64,000 nt of DNA, taken from positions 1,240,001 to 1,304,000 of the forward strand of contig JABMLP010000012.1 of the NCBI GenBank assembly GCA_013176395.1. The letters run 5' to 3'. The notes below the pieces were generated by a model, which worked only from the letters and a program-made list of their open reading frames with translations, did no database searches and was not told where the DNA came from. Source of the DNA: Venturia oleaginea. Lineage: Eukaryota; Ascomycota; Dothideomycetes; Venturiales; Venturiaceae. A program made the position numbers and the translations under genes. This document shows, one piece after another, positions 1 through 10,471 of the stretch; position 1 is the stretch's first letter, and the number at the start of each line of letters is the position of its first letter.

Positions 1-494
1 ATCACGTGCCCCCTTCCGAATGCAGTAACCGAGTTTCGACCGAGGAGGGAGCCTTGAAGCATAATCTGAATTTTTGTATTTGGTGACCATCTTGTCTTTG
101 TACTAGGATCACGCATATCAATCTCGCAGCAAATATAATCCTTGCGACTTCTGGGTAGATCTTCTCGGGTGCTTTGCATGATACTGAGGTGCTAGCAGGA
201 AATGGTCATGAAACGCATAGATCTACTATCCTGCCCAATGCTGCTCTGCCTCTCTACCACGTCCCCTTACATTAAGAACAACTTCCAAAGGAATACCGCT
301 CAATCCGCCGCGTATAAGAATATTCAAACCCGTCCTGACCCGTAGAATCCATTTACTCCCTGTGGTCCGCTGCGATCCTGCAACTCCAAACTGTCTATCC
401 GACCCAGACCCTGACTCGCCGTCTTCTGAAAATCTCCCCGGGCACCTTGAAGTCTCTCACTTCTCCGTCGCTCGCCAATCACTATCGCTGCAAC
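1..494. other. Intergenic, no gene seen
   Basis: No open frame with family resemblance, no RNA gene and no clear repeat was seen in this left edge. It lies 3' of the broken cytochrome b561 gene that ends at 495 on the minus strand. Confidence 0.5.
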
Positions 495-1965
495 CTACAA
501 CAAGGAAATGATTGCCGCGATAACACAATAAGTGACGATTTTTCCTGTTGAGGCCCGCGAGTGTTTGAGACCCAGTACAAAATTGACCATTCCAATCGGG
601 ATGACAAGCCGACCAATCCACAGGTGAAGGTAGGAGGGGATGGTACGGCGCTGGTATATCTTGTATGTAATGTGGTTATACCAGCCGATCGGTCCTTGGA
701 GGAAGAGGACTGCAACGAGAACGAGTCCGAGAACGGGGTGGGTGTCTGAAATCTCGCCCTTTCCTGATGATTAGGCTGCAGTCTTCAGAAATTATGCAAT
801 GCTGGAGGACTTACAAAAGAAGGATGCGTGGCAATGTAAACCCCTAGTCCCATAGAAACGATGTACCCAACATAACCGACGTCTTGCAGTATCCCATGGG
901 CCCACAACAGACCCTTAAAACTGAGCAGACGGATCATGACGCCGCCGAATAGGAAGAGAATAGTAAACATGAAGCCCGCGAGGATGCCATGGATGGTGAT
1001 AAGGCTGCCCGTGCTTCCACCGCTTGTCCCTGACGTGGAGGTACTACCAGAAGTGCCGGTTACGGGCCCCGTTGTAGTCACAGAATCGGTAGTCATGCGC
1101 TTGACAATTGGCTCAGCAGTCAGACCTTGTGCAGCAAGCTCGCGAGCAGCAAGAAATGATCTCGCTTCAATGCTTCGCTTGCCCTTGTCGGCATCACCAG
1201 TATGATCAGGACGTTCGTGTCCTGTTTGCGTGGGTGCGGATGAGTCCGTTGCTGCTGATCCGGTGTTCGATGTTGATGGTGCACTGCTTTCCGTCGTTGA
1301 TGTTGAACAAGTCGCGGCACCTGTTGCCAATGAGCTGCATGCACTTGCTGCAGCACCACTGGATAGGAATGTATTGGTATCAGCGCCACCCTGAGCAGTT
1401 GAGTCGAACGTGACCGAGCCATAACCATGATTGCCATGCTAGGAAATACTAGCAGATTGACTGTCGGGCCCTGAGCAGTCGAGTCGAACGTGACCGAGCC
1501 ATAACCATGATTGCCATACTAGGAAATACTAGCAGATTGACTGTCGGTGTTAAGTTCGCTACCAGTCTTGTAGTCGGTGCTTGAAGAGGAGAAAGTCATG
1601 CTTTCATAACCACCCCAGGAATTACAGTTTGAGCCTGGTCCAATGATTAGCTTCGATTATTCGAGGTTTGACCATACGAGACACCTGAGCCAGCTAGAAG
1701 ACTAACTTGTGCAGCTGAGTTGAATGAGGGAGTATTATGTCCAGAGCTGAGACGAGGTGACAACGTTACATTTTGTCCATCGGCTGAGGTATAGATAACA
1801 AAGTAGTTGGCACCAGACATCTGTGTACCCTGGGCAAAAGAGATCTAGCTTTATAAGTCGTGGGACCTGTGACCTGCAGATAGATACCGCCAACGTTTGA
1901 CGAAACGGCTGTATCTGGTATCGACAACGAGGCGCATACTGAGGATGAGACGCATTGTGTCAATA
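495..1965 (-). pseudogene. Decayed DOMON (CDH-type cytochrome) / cytochrome b561 gene
   Basis: Intact relatives are secretory-pathway membrane proteins in which an extracellular haem-binding DOMON domain, like the cytochrome domain of cellobiose dehydrogenase, passes electrons to a transmembrane b561 haem protein. Reading down from about 1965, the DOMON signatures CASLSIPD, SGANYFVIYTSADGQ, TLSPRLSSGH and NCNSWGG can be followed, with a likely intron (GTATGG to CAG) near 1630-1675. A Ser/Thr-rich linker follows. The b561 part (about 1020 to 495) has helices and haem-ligand-like His in HGILAGF, WAHGILQD, DTHPVLG, WYNH and HLWIGR, with an intron near 750-814. Lesions: a tryptophan codon replaced by GCTAG (stop plus 2 nt) near 1845; a TAG where the family has Gln, just before YGNHGYGS (near 1520); and an 80-bp tandem duplication that breaks frame. 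No signal peptide remains at the 5' end. The b561 half alone is still open. Confidence 0.75.
1389..1548. repeat. 80-bp tandem duplication inside the DOMON/b561 pseudogene
   Basis: Two head-to-tail copies, 1389-1468 and 1469-1548, differ at about two positions plus the last base. Eighty is not a multiple of three, so the duplication shifts the host frame at the end of the DOMON domain. The near identity of the copies suggests a recent event. Confidence 0.9.
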
Positions 1966-2486
1966 TAGCATAATTTGAGGAGACTGTCGAAGTGTTAGTG
2001 GACGAGTTTCAATGTTTGAAATTGCAGGTCCGACGTACCAAAAGAAAAGAGTGCGATCAAGAGCCTTATGTTCAATGGCAAGTGGTGCAGAAGAAGTGGT
2101 TGAGTAAGGCTTCGACGGAGATGGAATGCAATATCGCCACGAAATCTCTAGTGGAATTATACAATCTGGAGATTTTAATGGATGAAATGAACAGTGCAGG
2201 AAAGAAAACAGTGAAATAAAGGACAAAGAATCACACTACTGCCATCCCAACATTCACATCTACAAGGGGCTTCTTGAAAAGTCTTTGAAATGGCGCTGTC
2301 ACGAGTGGCCCCAGCACGTCTTCGAAGTAGAATACTTGCCAAAATAGCTTAACGCGACGAGACTTTGTTCGCTGCGCAAAGGGAATTGCATGTCCAACAG
2401 AGCCAATTGGAAATGACCAGTACAAAGAAATCAAGACTGCCTGAACTGTGAACTCGCTTGACGTATAAAACTACGGCTTCTGTGTC
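1966..2486. other. Intergenic, no gene seen
   Basis: Short open frames occur on both strands, but none has a recognisable motif, plausible intron structure or family resemblance. It lies upstream of the broken cytochrome gene and downstream of the 2EXR gene. Confidence 0.4.
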
Positions 2487-3640
2487 TCAAGTCTTGAGCA
2501 GACGACGTAGCTCTTTCTGAAACTCTCCGAGGTTTTTACGCAATTTGTCCTCATTCTGATCAGATGATCTGGAGTAATAGCTTCCCCTTACAAAGTTGGA
2601 TGGATGAACTTTGATCATATCGATAGCCGCATCAGGTCTTCCCTTCGCCTTTCCAATCGCTTCGAACCAAGGGTAACAATCCCGGAACGCCTTTCGAGCA
2701 GCTCGCGTGGGAGCCGTAAACTTCTCACGTCCATAAGACGAGAAATGGCCCATGGCGCAGTCGATATCGAGAAGTTCAAGGTTTGTAGCTGAGACAAGAA
2801 GCGTCATGGCCGGGAAGTTTATGCTTCGATGCGCTCGTCCAGAGCACCACTCCTTGATGCAAATTTCGCGCAGCAGGCTCGTGTGTTGCCTGCCAATTTG
2901 ATTGAGGAAAGAGAGCAAAGTGTAATTGTCGGCGAATCTGATCCGCTGACCATACAGAAATGAGGCGGCTTCCGCGTAAACAGTCTTGGAAACTGCCAAA
3001 AGATTTGGAACAAAAGAGTTCATGGTTCGTGCTGGAGATTCTTCCTCGCCCTCATCACCATCGCCTCGGTATCTACGATATGCGCGATCTCCGCGATCTC
3101 CGCGTGAAAATTGAGGAATGCAGTCTGGCTGAGTGCATCGTTTGGCAATTCGACGGTACCCTTTCGTCGTGCTGGTGAGATAAATCTCTCCCTCGTCATC
3201 AGACAGGGCGAACCCATAGATTCGATTTCGTAATTCAGCTGGCAATTTCCTGTCGGAATCAGCATTTTGACCTTCTGTGATGCAAATCAACCTACATGAA
3301 CGGGAAGATCTTGTGCTTGGGAAGCGGTTTACTGGATTTCCTTGGCTTCCTTGGCTTCTTTTGGTCGTCAGTGAAGATACTAAATGCAATCCTCTTGATT
3401 ACAAACCTTGGCTTTGGGTTCGCACTCGTCTCCTGCATCGCTAGCAAGCAAGAACTCGTCCTCGTCTATCTCGCTGTATGCCACCTGAGAGCGTTTCCTT
3501 TTCGGATATCTTGAAGTAGCCGGCACGGGAGCATTGTTTGCGATAGCCGGAGTAGTGGTGCGAGATTCAGTTACGAGCATTCTGCAGAAGATAGATGTAG
3601 TCATCGCGTCAGCAAGATGAGACGAAAGATGAGGATGCAA
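2487..3640 (-). CDS. 2EXR-domain (F-box-like) fungal protein
   Basis: Proposed exons on the minus strand are 3640-3407, 3357-3296 and 3249-2487 (352 aa from the first ATG; starts at 3604 or 3580 would give 340 or 332 aa). The key motif is KLPAELRNRIYGFAL, the F-box-like 2EXR signature common in Leotiomycetes and Sordariomycetes, preceded by a basic stretch ending in KIFPFM. This join needs an intron at 3250-3295; without it the region reads a wrong frame. The N-terminus carries SRYPKRKRSQ followed by an acidic stretch. The middle (PNLLAVSKTVYAEAASFLYG) matches the usual helix of this family, where a gene product is expected to act as a substrate adaptor or scaffold, though function is largely unknown. 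No catalytic residues are evident. The gene looks intact and single-copy in this window. Confidence 0.75.
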
Positions 3641-3993
3641 ATTGAACGCGACTGTTGGTGAAGAGAAAAACGAAAAGGCGCGCAGTCATGTGTATAAGTA
3701 GGCCATTTCTCATCATAATGGCAGGCAGCACTGCCTCCAAGACTTGACTCAATTAGAAGGACTCTGAGGCTACAATAGCGATGCTGCAATATGAGCGTTG
3801 TTATTGGATGCTAGAAGGGGGCTGAGGGCAAAGTCCAGGCAACATAGCCCCACTTTCATCGAAAGAACATCGACCACCTCGTGTGGCGTTTCGCTATGGT
3901 TTGGCGAATGCATTAAGTTGATGCAAGTGATGAAGACGCACAATTGTGGCTTCAATCTAAAATATCTCATTCCATTTCAAACTCTGGCCTAGG

Positions 3994-4488
3994 TAAACAC
4001 CATAAGGCCTGCTCTCCGAGAACGCAAATATGCATTTGGGTTCGCGCTCTATGCTTATGGACAAGAATTACGACCTCGACAACGATAAGAAATGTGGATT
4101 CTCATACATAATGGCTCGAGAACTGGATTTGTTTGGCGTCGACGAGGTCGTCAAACGCATTGTCAAGACTGTTGGGGACGAATATGTCTATTTGAGTGTG
4201 GACATCGATGTCCTTGATCCTGGTGAGTATTTCTTCGGCGACTCGAAGCACCCACTCTACTAACAGTATCATGTTAGCTTTTGCGCCAGCGACAGTGGTT
4301 GGACATTGAGAGAGCTGCTCCGAATCATCGACGGCCTCTCCAAGGCAGAAGTGAAGATCGTGGGCTCTGACGTGGTGGAATTCACGTCTGTCTATGATAA
4401 CAGCGCAGAAACTATGGGCATTGTCGTTGCGAAAATCATATACGAGATCCTTCAGTGGATGATACGCGTTCCAGTATCGCGTGTTTGA
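3994..4488 (+). pseudogene. 5'-truncated agmatinase/arginase-family relic
   Basis: The C-terminal half of a ureohydrolase is recognisable. YDLDNDKKCGF and GVDEVVKRIVKTVG lead to the metal-binding motif VYLSVDIDVLDP, then a GTGAGT...CTAAC...TAG intron (about 4223-4277), then AFAP and, in a different frame, GWTLRELLRIIDGL through QWMIRVPV and a stop at 4486-4488. Agmatinases hydrolyse agmatine to putrescine and urea with two Mn ions. The usual glycine/proline loop between AFAP and GWT is missing and the frame shifts there, so a small deletion has broken the gene. The whole N-terminal half, with the first metal-binding Asp/His motifs, is absent upstream of about 3990. A non-functional remnant is the best reading. 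Confidence 0.8.
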
Positions 4489-4859
4489 TGCGAACTGACA
4501 CAACCCCGTGGCCCAGTGGCCATATAAACACCAGACCCGATCTTGATCGCCGATCGGAGCTGTCCGTTTGGGTGGAACGAGACGTGCATATTGGCTTCAA
4601 AGTCATGCAGCTGACTTGTGCCGTACTCCAGAGTTTGCTTCTGATCATGCGATTAGATATGATCTTACGAACAACACCCGAGAGGCTGTTCTGGTCACCT
4701 TGAAAATGTGAATGAGCACCAATGGATATCACATTCACATCTCCTGATGGCCAAGCAACAATATCATCTTCTTACATGAGGGTGTGGATTCAACACGATA
4801 ATAGATTTTGAGACCTTCCAAATTCGAACAAGCCACAAAATTATAGAACAACGAACATT

Positions 4860-5345
4860 ATGACAGAACCACGTGAGTTGTCACTCCTCTGGATGCCCGC
4901 CGTTTCGAAGACGAAGTCATGTCAATTTCATCTGACAACAGTGAGGAGAAGTTCTGGACCCATCCCAGCAGACAGCACATCGATTATCCGAATCTCGCAG
5001 AGATATCACCCCCCACCAAGGCCCACGTCACCATCAGTTCTTCCCTCGAAGACCGCATATCATACCAGCACACTTCATCACTCCGACCAGACGTGCCGGT
5101 CATGGGCAACAAACCCATAATCCTATTCAACAGGATCATCGTTTCTTCCTAGGAGCGAGAAGAAAGAGAGACTAGTCAAGAGGAGAGGGAATTGAAAGCT
5201 GCCATGAAAAGCGCACTCTGAAATAAACCAAAAAAAAGGAGGCCAAGGAAATCCTCAAGGCACAGATTGCCGCAGAGATTACTGCGGGAAGAGACGGAAA
5301 GAGGATGAGGAGAAGGTCCTCAGGGGGCGACGGGTGTCGCTTGAT
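4860..5345 (+). pseudogene. Possible decayed ORF, unrecognised
   Basis: From 4919 a 77-codon frame reads like real protein (SSDNSEEKFW, HIDYPNLAEISPPTK, SSLEDRISYQHTS). After a stop and at least one frame change it seems to continue as a Lys/Glu/Ala-rich helix (LKAAMKSAL, EAKEILKAQIAAEI). An A8 run at the break could be the slipped site. I do not recognise the family. The reading rests only on the protein-like composition of the two pieces. Confidence 0.3.
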
Positions 5346-5643
5346 GTTTGGCTGACCCTTTCGTACCTTCTTTATCTTTTTGCCTTCATTGGGAATGAAC
5401 GGCCTGCTACATCCTCTTTCCAATAAATTTGTTTCATGCGATTGCGAGTCCACGCTGCCAAGCTCTTCTTCATTTTTCGTACATGCCAGTATAGAATAGC
5501 GATGAGGAAAACGCACAGTTGATGAGCGAGTACATGAATCAATTGCACGATGGCCAAAAAGAAAGTTCGATTCTCAAATGTGCATGCGTTGACGAACCAT
5601 TTACAATAGTTCTTAGCCTATAATGCGAACAAAGAGATCCGAA

Positions 5644-5743
5644 AGGTCGTACCAGGGTTCGAACCTGGGTTATCGGTGGATTAGAAATATCAACCTTTAA
5701 GCCTTCTCAAAAACCGATGTGCTCACCACTACACTATACAACC
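5644..5743 (-). tRNA. tRNA-Gln (anticodon TTG) with a 28-nt intron
   Basis: On the minus strand a full cloverleaf can be drawn. The acceptor stem is GGTTGTA / TACGACC (seven pairs, one G-T), the D arm GTGT...GCAC, the anticodon stem TCGGT / ACCGA and the T arm CCAGG-TTCGAAC-CCTGG, with discriminator T. The anticodon loop reads TT-TTG-A, decoding CAA (Gln). An intron at 5706-5679 interrupts it one base 3' of the anticodon, the canonical eukaryotic position. It lies about 390 bp from a 737-bp transposon copy. Confidence 0.93.
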
Positions 5744-6128
5744 GATAATATACCGTGAAATGTCTTTAAGTCAATAATAACCAGGTACTAATCTTTAGGG
5801 TGTGGACAAGTGGACCAGGGTTTTCAGCAAGGAAGGAATCTGATTGGACCAAGCCCATATCCATAGGAAATCTGATCGGATCTTAAGGATTACTAGTAAT
5901 GCACTATTTTAGTTCATGAAGGGTTTCCACGGAGAGAAGTTTGACCCGCGATATTTTGGAAAAGAAGATAAGATGGACGACTGGAGTTTGATGCGGACGG
6001 TCTTGTACGGGTTGTTGTTCAATTAGACAACTCCGCGAATGCGACTGAGAAGGCTAGAGGAAATCGAAATATCATATCAACTATCTGGCCAGCTTTTCTT
6101 CTTCGTTTAGATTAGTCTCCGTCGTTTA
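5744..6128. other. Intergenic between tRNA-Gln and transposon copy 1
   Basis: AT-rich DNA with no supported gene. It ends at the TA target dinucleotide (6127-6128) of the inserted element. Confidence 0.4.
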
Positions 6129-6865
6129 ACGTATTCCACCACCGAGCCGGCCAAACCACCGAGCCGGCCACTTTTCCTTGGCACAGCCCTTATCCTCTTT
6201 AACACGTAATGTCTCAACAACGCAACGCGATAGCCGTTCAAGAAGAAGGTAGAATTGATCTCGCTCTTCAGGCTTATACCTCTGGCCAATTTCAAAGCCT
6301 ACGGCGCGCTGCTACAGCCTTTAACGTTAAACACCAAAGGCTCTCTGATCGGCTCCGCGGAATCACCTCTCCATCTCAAACTCGCCCAAACTCTCATAAG
6401 CTCACTACGATAGAAGAGCAAACGAAGAGCCAACGATTATCCGATATATCCTCGATCTCGATTCGCGAGGATTCGCGCTGAATTGATGCTACACCAGAAC
6501 GCTCTACTTATTGCACGAAACCACGAGCTTGAAGAGCAATTGGCAGTAATGACGAAGCGAAAATGGCGTAAAAGGAAGCGGATCCAGCAAGGTGGTACTG
6601 TAGAGTATGGGACTGCAGCAGCGCGGGTAGCTGCTGAGGCGTCTGTTGCGCCTCAGGGATCAGAGAATACTCGTAGTAGTGGTGATCAAGAAACAGCGCG
6701 ACTGGGCACAATGCGCGAACGTGTAAAAAGGATATCGAGATATCTTCTGAATCAGATAGTAGCACGACGGACTTGGAATCTATTGTTGATAGCGATAAAA
6801 TTGAAGAGTCGTAACATGAGTTGGTCGTGCCAAGGAAAAGTGGCTGGCTCGGTGGTGGAATACGT
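6129..6865 (+). mobile_element. Non-autonomous Fot/pogo-type element, copy 1 (737 bp)
   Basis: The element is bounded by TA (6127-6128 and 6866-6867) with terminal inverted repeats starting ACGTATTCCACCACCGAGCC. The 5' end holds the CCACCGAGCCGGCC module twice, the 3' end once. Inside are two remnants of a Fot/pogo transposase: a psq-like helix-turn-helix N-terminus (MSQQRNAIAVQEEGRIDLA, from 6209) and a C-terminal part (LMLHQNALLIARN...KWRKRKRIQQGGT, 6483-6887). The DDD catalytic domain is deleted, and a small duplication (GAAGAGCAAAC / GAAGAGCCAAC near 6414-6435) shifts the N-terminal frame. The encoded remnants are identical to those of the copy at 11560-12296, so movement was recent. It would need a transposase supplied by a full relative. 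Confidence 0.92.
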
Positions 6866-6867
6866 TA

Positions 6868-7500
6868 TACCATGTAATAACATGTAGATTGAAAAAGACG
6901 GTCAAGTCAAACAGCAGCGCAACCTAATATATCCTTCCTGCTCCGGCAGAGCGCGGCATTGTACAGCAGCTGTATAATAATATGTCCCCCCACCAAACTC
7001 GAATCAAGCGAGTCACTCCGGTCTGGTGAAACTATGCTTCTGTCATCGACGTAGGTTAACCAAAAGAAAGATTCGTGTACCTGCAGGGCACTGTAGATCC
7101 GGACTCTCCAACAGGGAACTTTGTATTTTCCATGATCACATAAAACCATGCGACAACGAGCGGTATGGATCTAAAGCAATTCGGCGGTCCCCAATCCATA
7201 TCAGGTTATCGTGGGCAATCGTCCCTGTGATACCTTACTGACCACGAAATTCAATAAATCTGTTATCCACAGGCAAGCGTCCAGGTCAAACATGTCGCTT
7301 GCGATTGCGTTTGTCAAATTGAAAGAAGAGACTGCTGGGCACCGCTACCACGATATGTCCAAGGTAGAAATTGCGCCATCTTTGAATCAATGCGCAAAGC
7401 CTTGACGCGATGAAATCCTCAACCAGAACATGCCATTTCGTAGAGCGTCAACTGCACGTTTCCGACAACTACCTCTCCAACTAGATACCTACCTACCAAC
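6868..7500. other. Intergenic, no gene seen
   Basis: Only short unrelated open frames are present. The stretch separates the transposon from the 3' end of the EthD gene. The last ~50 bases hold a small CTA-rich run (ctagatacctacctaccaacctag). Confidence 0.4.
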
Positions 7501-8086
7501 CTAGATATCCGGCATGTTTTGAAGTTGTACCAAATCCTTCCTATCCAGCAAAGAATCTAATGCCTTCATCTGATCCTTCTCCAGACTCCCAATAACATTC
7601 TTCCCATTCTCGACAACTTTAACACTCTTACCAATGAATCGTGCCACAATTCCCCTCCCAAATCCCTCTGTGTCTATCAAATTGGCCTCATCCGCCACAA
7701 CGACATCTTTATAATATTGATCTTCCATCTCTTCCATGAATTTTACGACGGATGTGACTTCCCACGTCGCAATGCCATCGAATTTGACAGGCTGCACTAG
7801 TTCGCGGTGGGAGTTATGGTCATTGTTCCATTCGAGGGAGGAGCCATTTGGGATTACGAGGCCGGATGTGTGGACCTGTGAGACAGAATTAGCAAGATGT
7901 TATGGAATCGCGCATCGAGGTTTGCCTACGAACCTGGCGATAGCTAAGTACGACGCCGCTCCTTTCTGCCCATGGAGCGACCTTTTTGGCATGGACATGT
8001 TCCCAATGGTTGTAGAATTGCGCTTTGGACAGACCTGGCTTGCGCTTGATGTAGTAGAAGACTTGGTAGTGTTCTTGTTGCCCCAT
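7501..8086 (-). CDS. EthD-domain protein (dimeric alpha-beta barrel)
   Basis: Two exons, 8086-7934 and 7875-7501, encode 175 aa. The intron (GTTCGT...CTAAT...CACAG) joins SYRQ to VHTSG in frame. The start at MGQQEHYQVFYY is preferred to upstream ATGs because EthD proteins begin just before the first beta strand. Family features are the strand HYQVFYYIKRKPGLSKAQF followed by NHWEHVHAKKVAPW, matching the W-x-x-x-H region of EthD (PF07110), and a second ferredoxin-like half ending near GFGRGIVARFIGK. EthD proteins are small soluble ferredoxin-like barrels; some fungal members act as dehydratases, decarboxylases or oxygenases on polyketides, others have no known role. No polyketide synthase lies in this window, so the substrate is unknown. 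The gene looks intact. Confidence 0.8.
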
Positions 8087-8807
8087 GGCTGTTGCCGTCG
8101 TGTGAGCGGTGGATGTTGAAACATTCCTGGAGTGCTTTCGCGAATGTATACCAAGCACCATTGCTTCTTAGGTAATTTTCTATGATCAATGGTGGGATTG
8201 TACGCTGCTAGAATGAAACAAGAAGGCTTCGAAATGTTGGGATTGTGAGGAAGAGCTCTACAGACGGGTATGGGAGTAAACAGGAGCGGGATACGAGGGT
8301 ACCTTGGGTGTCGCTGTCAGTCGCGTCCTTGCGACTCATATAGCCAGCCATATCTTTTGATTAAACCTGCTACAGTTCGGAACTCGAGTAAAGGTACAAG
8401 ATGGTTGTTGTCCAGTCGAAGGTTGGCATGTAAAGTGCATCGGTCTCCGAGATTAAAGACGCGAAGACGAGGGTCACGGTGATCACTTGGCGGCCTACGT
8501 CACATACTAATCTCAAATAGGCAAGTTTGGGCCAATGGAAGGAGTATTCAGACCCTTTTTGGTCGATTAAAGAGTAACATTCAGGTTGCATGGTTGAATG
8601 TCTGAGTCAACGTGAGAGTTCGATTGTGTAAGCGAGCAATTCCAGGTGCAAATAACAGACAGATAAGTCAGATCCGATACACACAATATCAGACCCTATC
8701 CTGCAGCCATGCCGAGTTTTAAGAGCCAAAGAGGGTATACGCTCAAAACACAATCCCATATAACCATCAACCATACCAAATACAACCCTCGCCAAATCCA
8801 GCCAATT
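8087..8807. other. Intergenic between EthD gene and transporter
   Basis: This holds the 5' flank of the EthD gene and the 3' flank of the transporter. Only short, overlapping, unrelated frames are seen. Confidence 0.4.
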
Positions 8808-10471
8808 TTAATAGAACCATCGGAACTCCTTCACTGCAGGACCATCCCGCAACTTTTCCGTCGGAATGTCCCTAACATTGATTTTAACTCCTTGCTGTCT
8901 GTCCCTCTTATTGTTATCCGCAATCATGTAAAAGCCCAACAGAATCGTCAAAATGAATCCCATGCCACCAAACGCGGCGGTGGTGGCCAGGGCGGGGATA
9001 TATTTGGGTGCGTCCTTGTTCTGGAAGATGTTGGATGAAACGACACCCATCAAGTTGGCCAAGGGGACGCCAAAACTGGTGAGGACCAAACGTTTTCCTT
9101 CGTGTGCAATGTTGTTGTTATACCAAACGTCGAGGAGGACTGAGGGTGCAGAAGTTCCCTGGAAGTCATTAGTATAATGGTGACCAAATTCGACGAGTGG
9201 TGCAAAGCATACCCAAGTCATCATAAAGCAAGCGAAATAAGCCACTTGCTTTTGATGGAGCACATCGATACTGACGTAAATGATGAATCCAATGAAAGTA
9301 AATAAGAATCCAGCTGCGACGAAAGGGAATCTCCATTTCGTATAATCGGATGCAAAAGCCAAGATCAGAAGCATAACAGCTCCACTGATGTTAGGTGCAA
9401 CGGTGTAAAGGTTGGTCTTAACAGTCGAATAGCCAAGCCTCGACACAATCTGGGGCAAGAATAGGGTGACACTCTGGAGAGGCACACCCAAACAGATCTC
9501 AATAGCCAGTATCATCCAGCTAGTTGGGTGCTTGAAAATTTTGAAAGATTCCTTGAGGTCGAACTTCTCGTTGACCACCGAACTGGAGTCAATTTGCATG
9601 CGGTAAAATGCCAGTTTCTTCTCTTCTTCGCTGAGAAAGGAAGCATCGGCTGCTGAATGTGGAAGATACCAGAAGGAAAAGATGGAGAACAAGATCGTGC
9701 AGCTTCCCTCGATGATGAAGAGATATCTCCAGTTCTTGAGCGAACCAGAGTGGATCTGGAAGACACCATAGGAAAGAAGTCCTCCAAATGCAGATGCAAT
9801 GCTCTGAGCGGCGTAGAACAGGGCAAGACGCCTAGCGAGCTCTCCGCGGCGATAAAAGGTCGTTTGATAGTAGATAACTAATGGGAAGAAGGCCGATTCT
9901 GACATACCAAGGAACCAACGGAGGGCAAGGAGACCACCGAAGTTCTTGACCGCAGCAACAAGAAGAGTGAAGCACCCAAAGCTGAACATCATGCAAGGTA
10001 GGACCTGGGACTATCAGTAGGATTATGCGATAAGTCCAGTTAAAGTCATACCTTGTGGGGTCCATACTTCTTTCCCAGAATACCAAGGAATGGAGCCGTG
10101 AGAACATATGGCACGAAGAAAACTGAAAGAATGATGTTGTAACCACGATCACCGAGTTTGAGGTCTTTTTCAAGACCCGCAGTCTTCGCATTCCCAAGGT
10201 TACTGGAGGTGTGTTATTAGTAGTGTCTCAGGTAGAACTTCAGAAGCCCATACCTCTTATCCAGACTGTTAAACAGATACATTACTGCAAGAACTGGCAG
10301 AACTCTCAGATCGAACTTCCAAAGCAGCTTTTTCTCGGCGACAGGATCGATGTGAGCAAGAACCTCGCCATCATCAGCGATGATAGTTTCTCCTCGGGTC
10401 TTTTGATCGACCTTGATGGAGTCATTGCGTCCGTCGTGATGAGCTCCCTTGCTCAATTCTTCGTCCGACAT
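8808..10471 (-). CDS. MFS anion:cation symporter (Dal5/Tna1-like)
   Basis: Three exons, 10471-10254, 10202-10052 and 10004-8808, encode 521 aa. Both introns have GTATG donors and keep frame through LDK-SNLGN and GPHK-VLPCM. The protein has a roughly 50-aa hydrophilic N-terminus, then about 12 hydrophobic segments. Motifs of the ACS family include FDLRVLPVLAVMYLFNSLDK, VPYVLTAPFLGILGKKYGP and RWFLGMSESAFFPLVIYYQ. Characterised relatives carry allantoate, nicotinate, pantothenate or related carboxylates into the cell across the plasma membrane; the substrate cannot be set from sequence. The usual WxxxNxAGxxKR region is altered to WYNNNIAHEGKR, which may reflect a divergent substrate. It lies between the two inverted 737-bp transposon copies together with the EthD gene. 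Confidence 0.88.

Noticed and set aside
1108..1437. Frames of 101 and 105 aa opposite or beside the Ser/Thr-rich linker
   Set aside because: Low-complexity shadows of the linker of the DOMON/b561 gene.
2487..3389. 300-aa frame starting MHLVSSLTTKRSQGSQG as the start of the 2EXR gene
   Set aside because: Two introns restore a better protein (KKPRKPRKSS...KIFPFM-KLPAELRN) that matches the family; this start reads exon 2 in the wrong frame.
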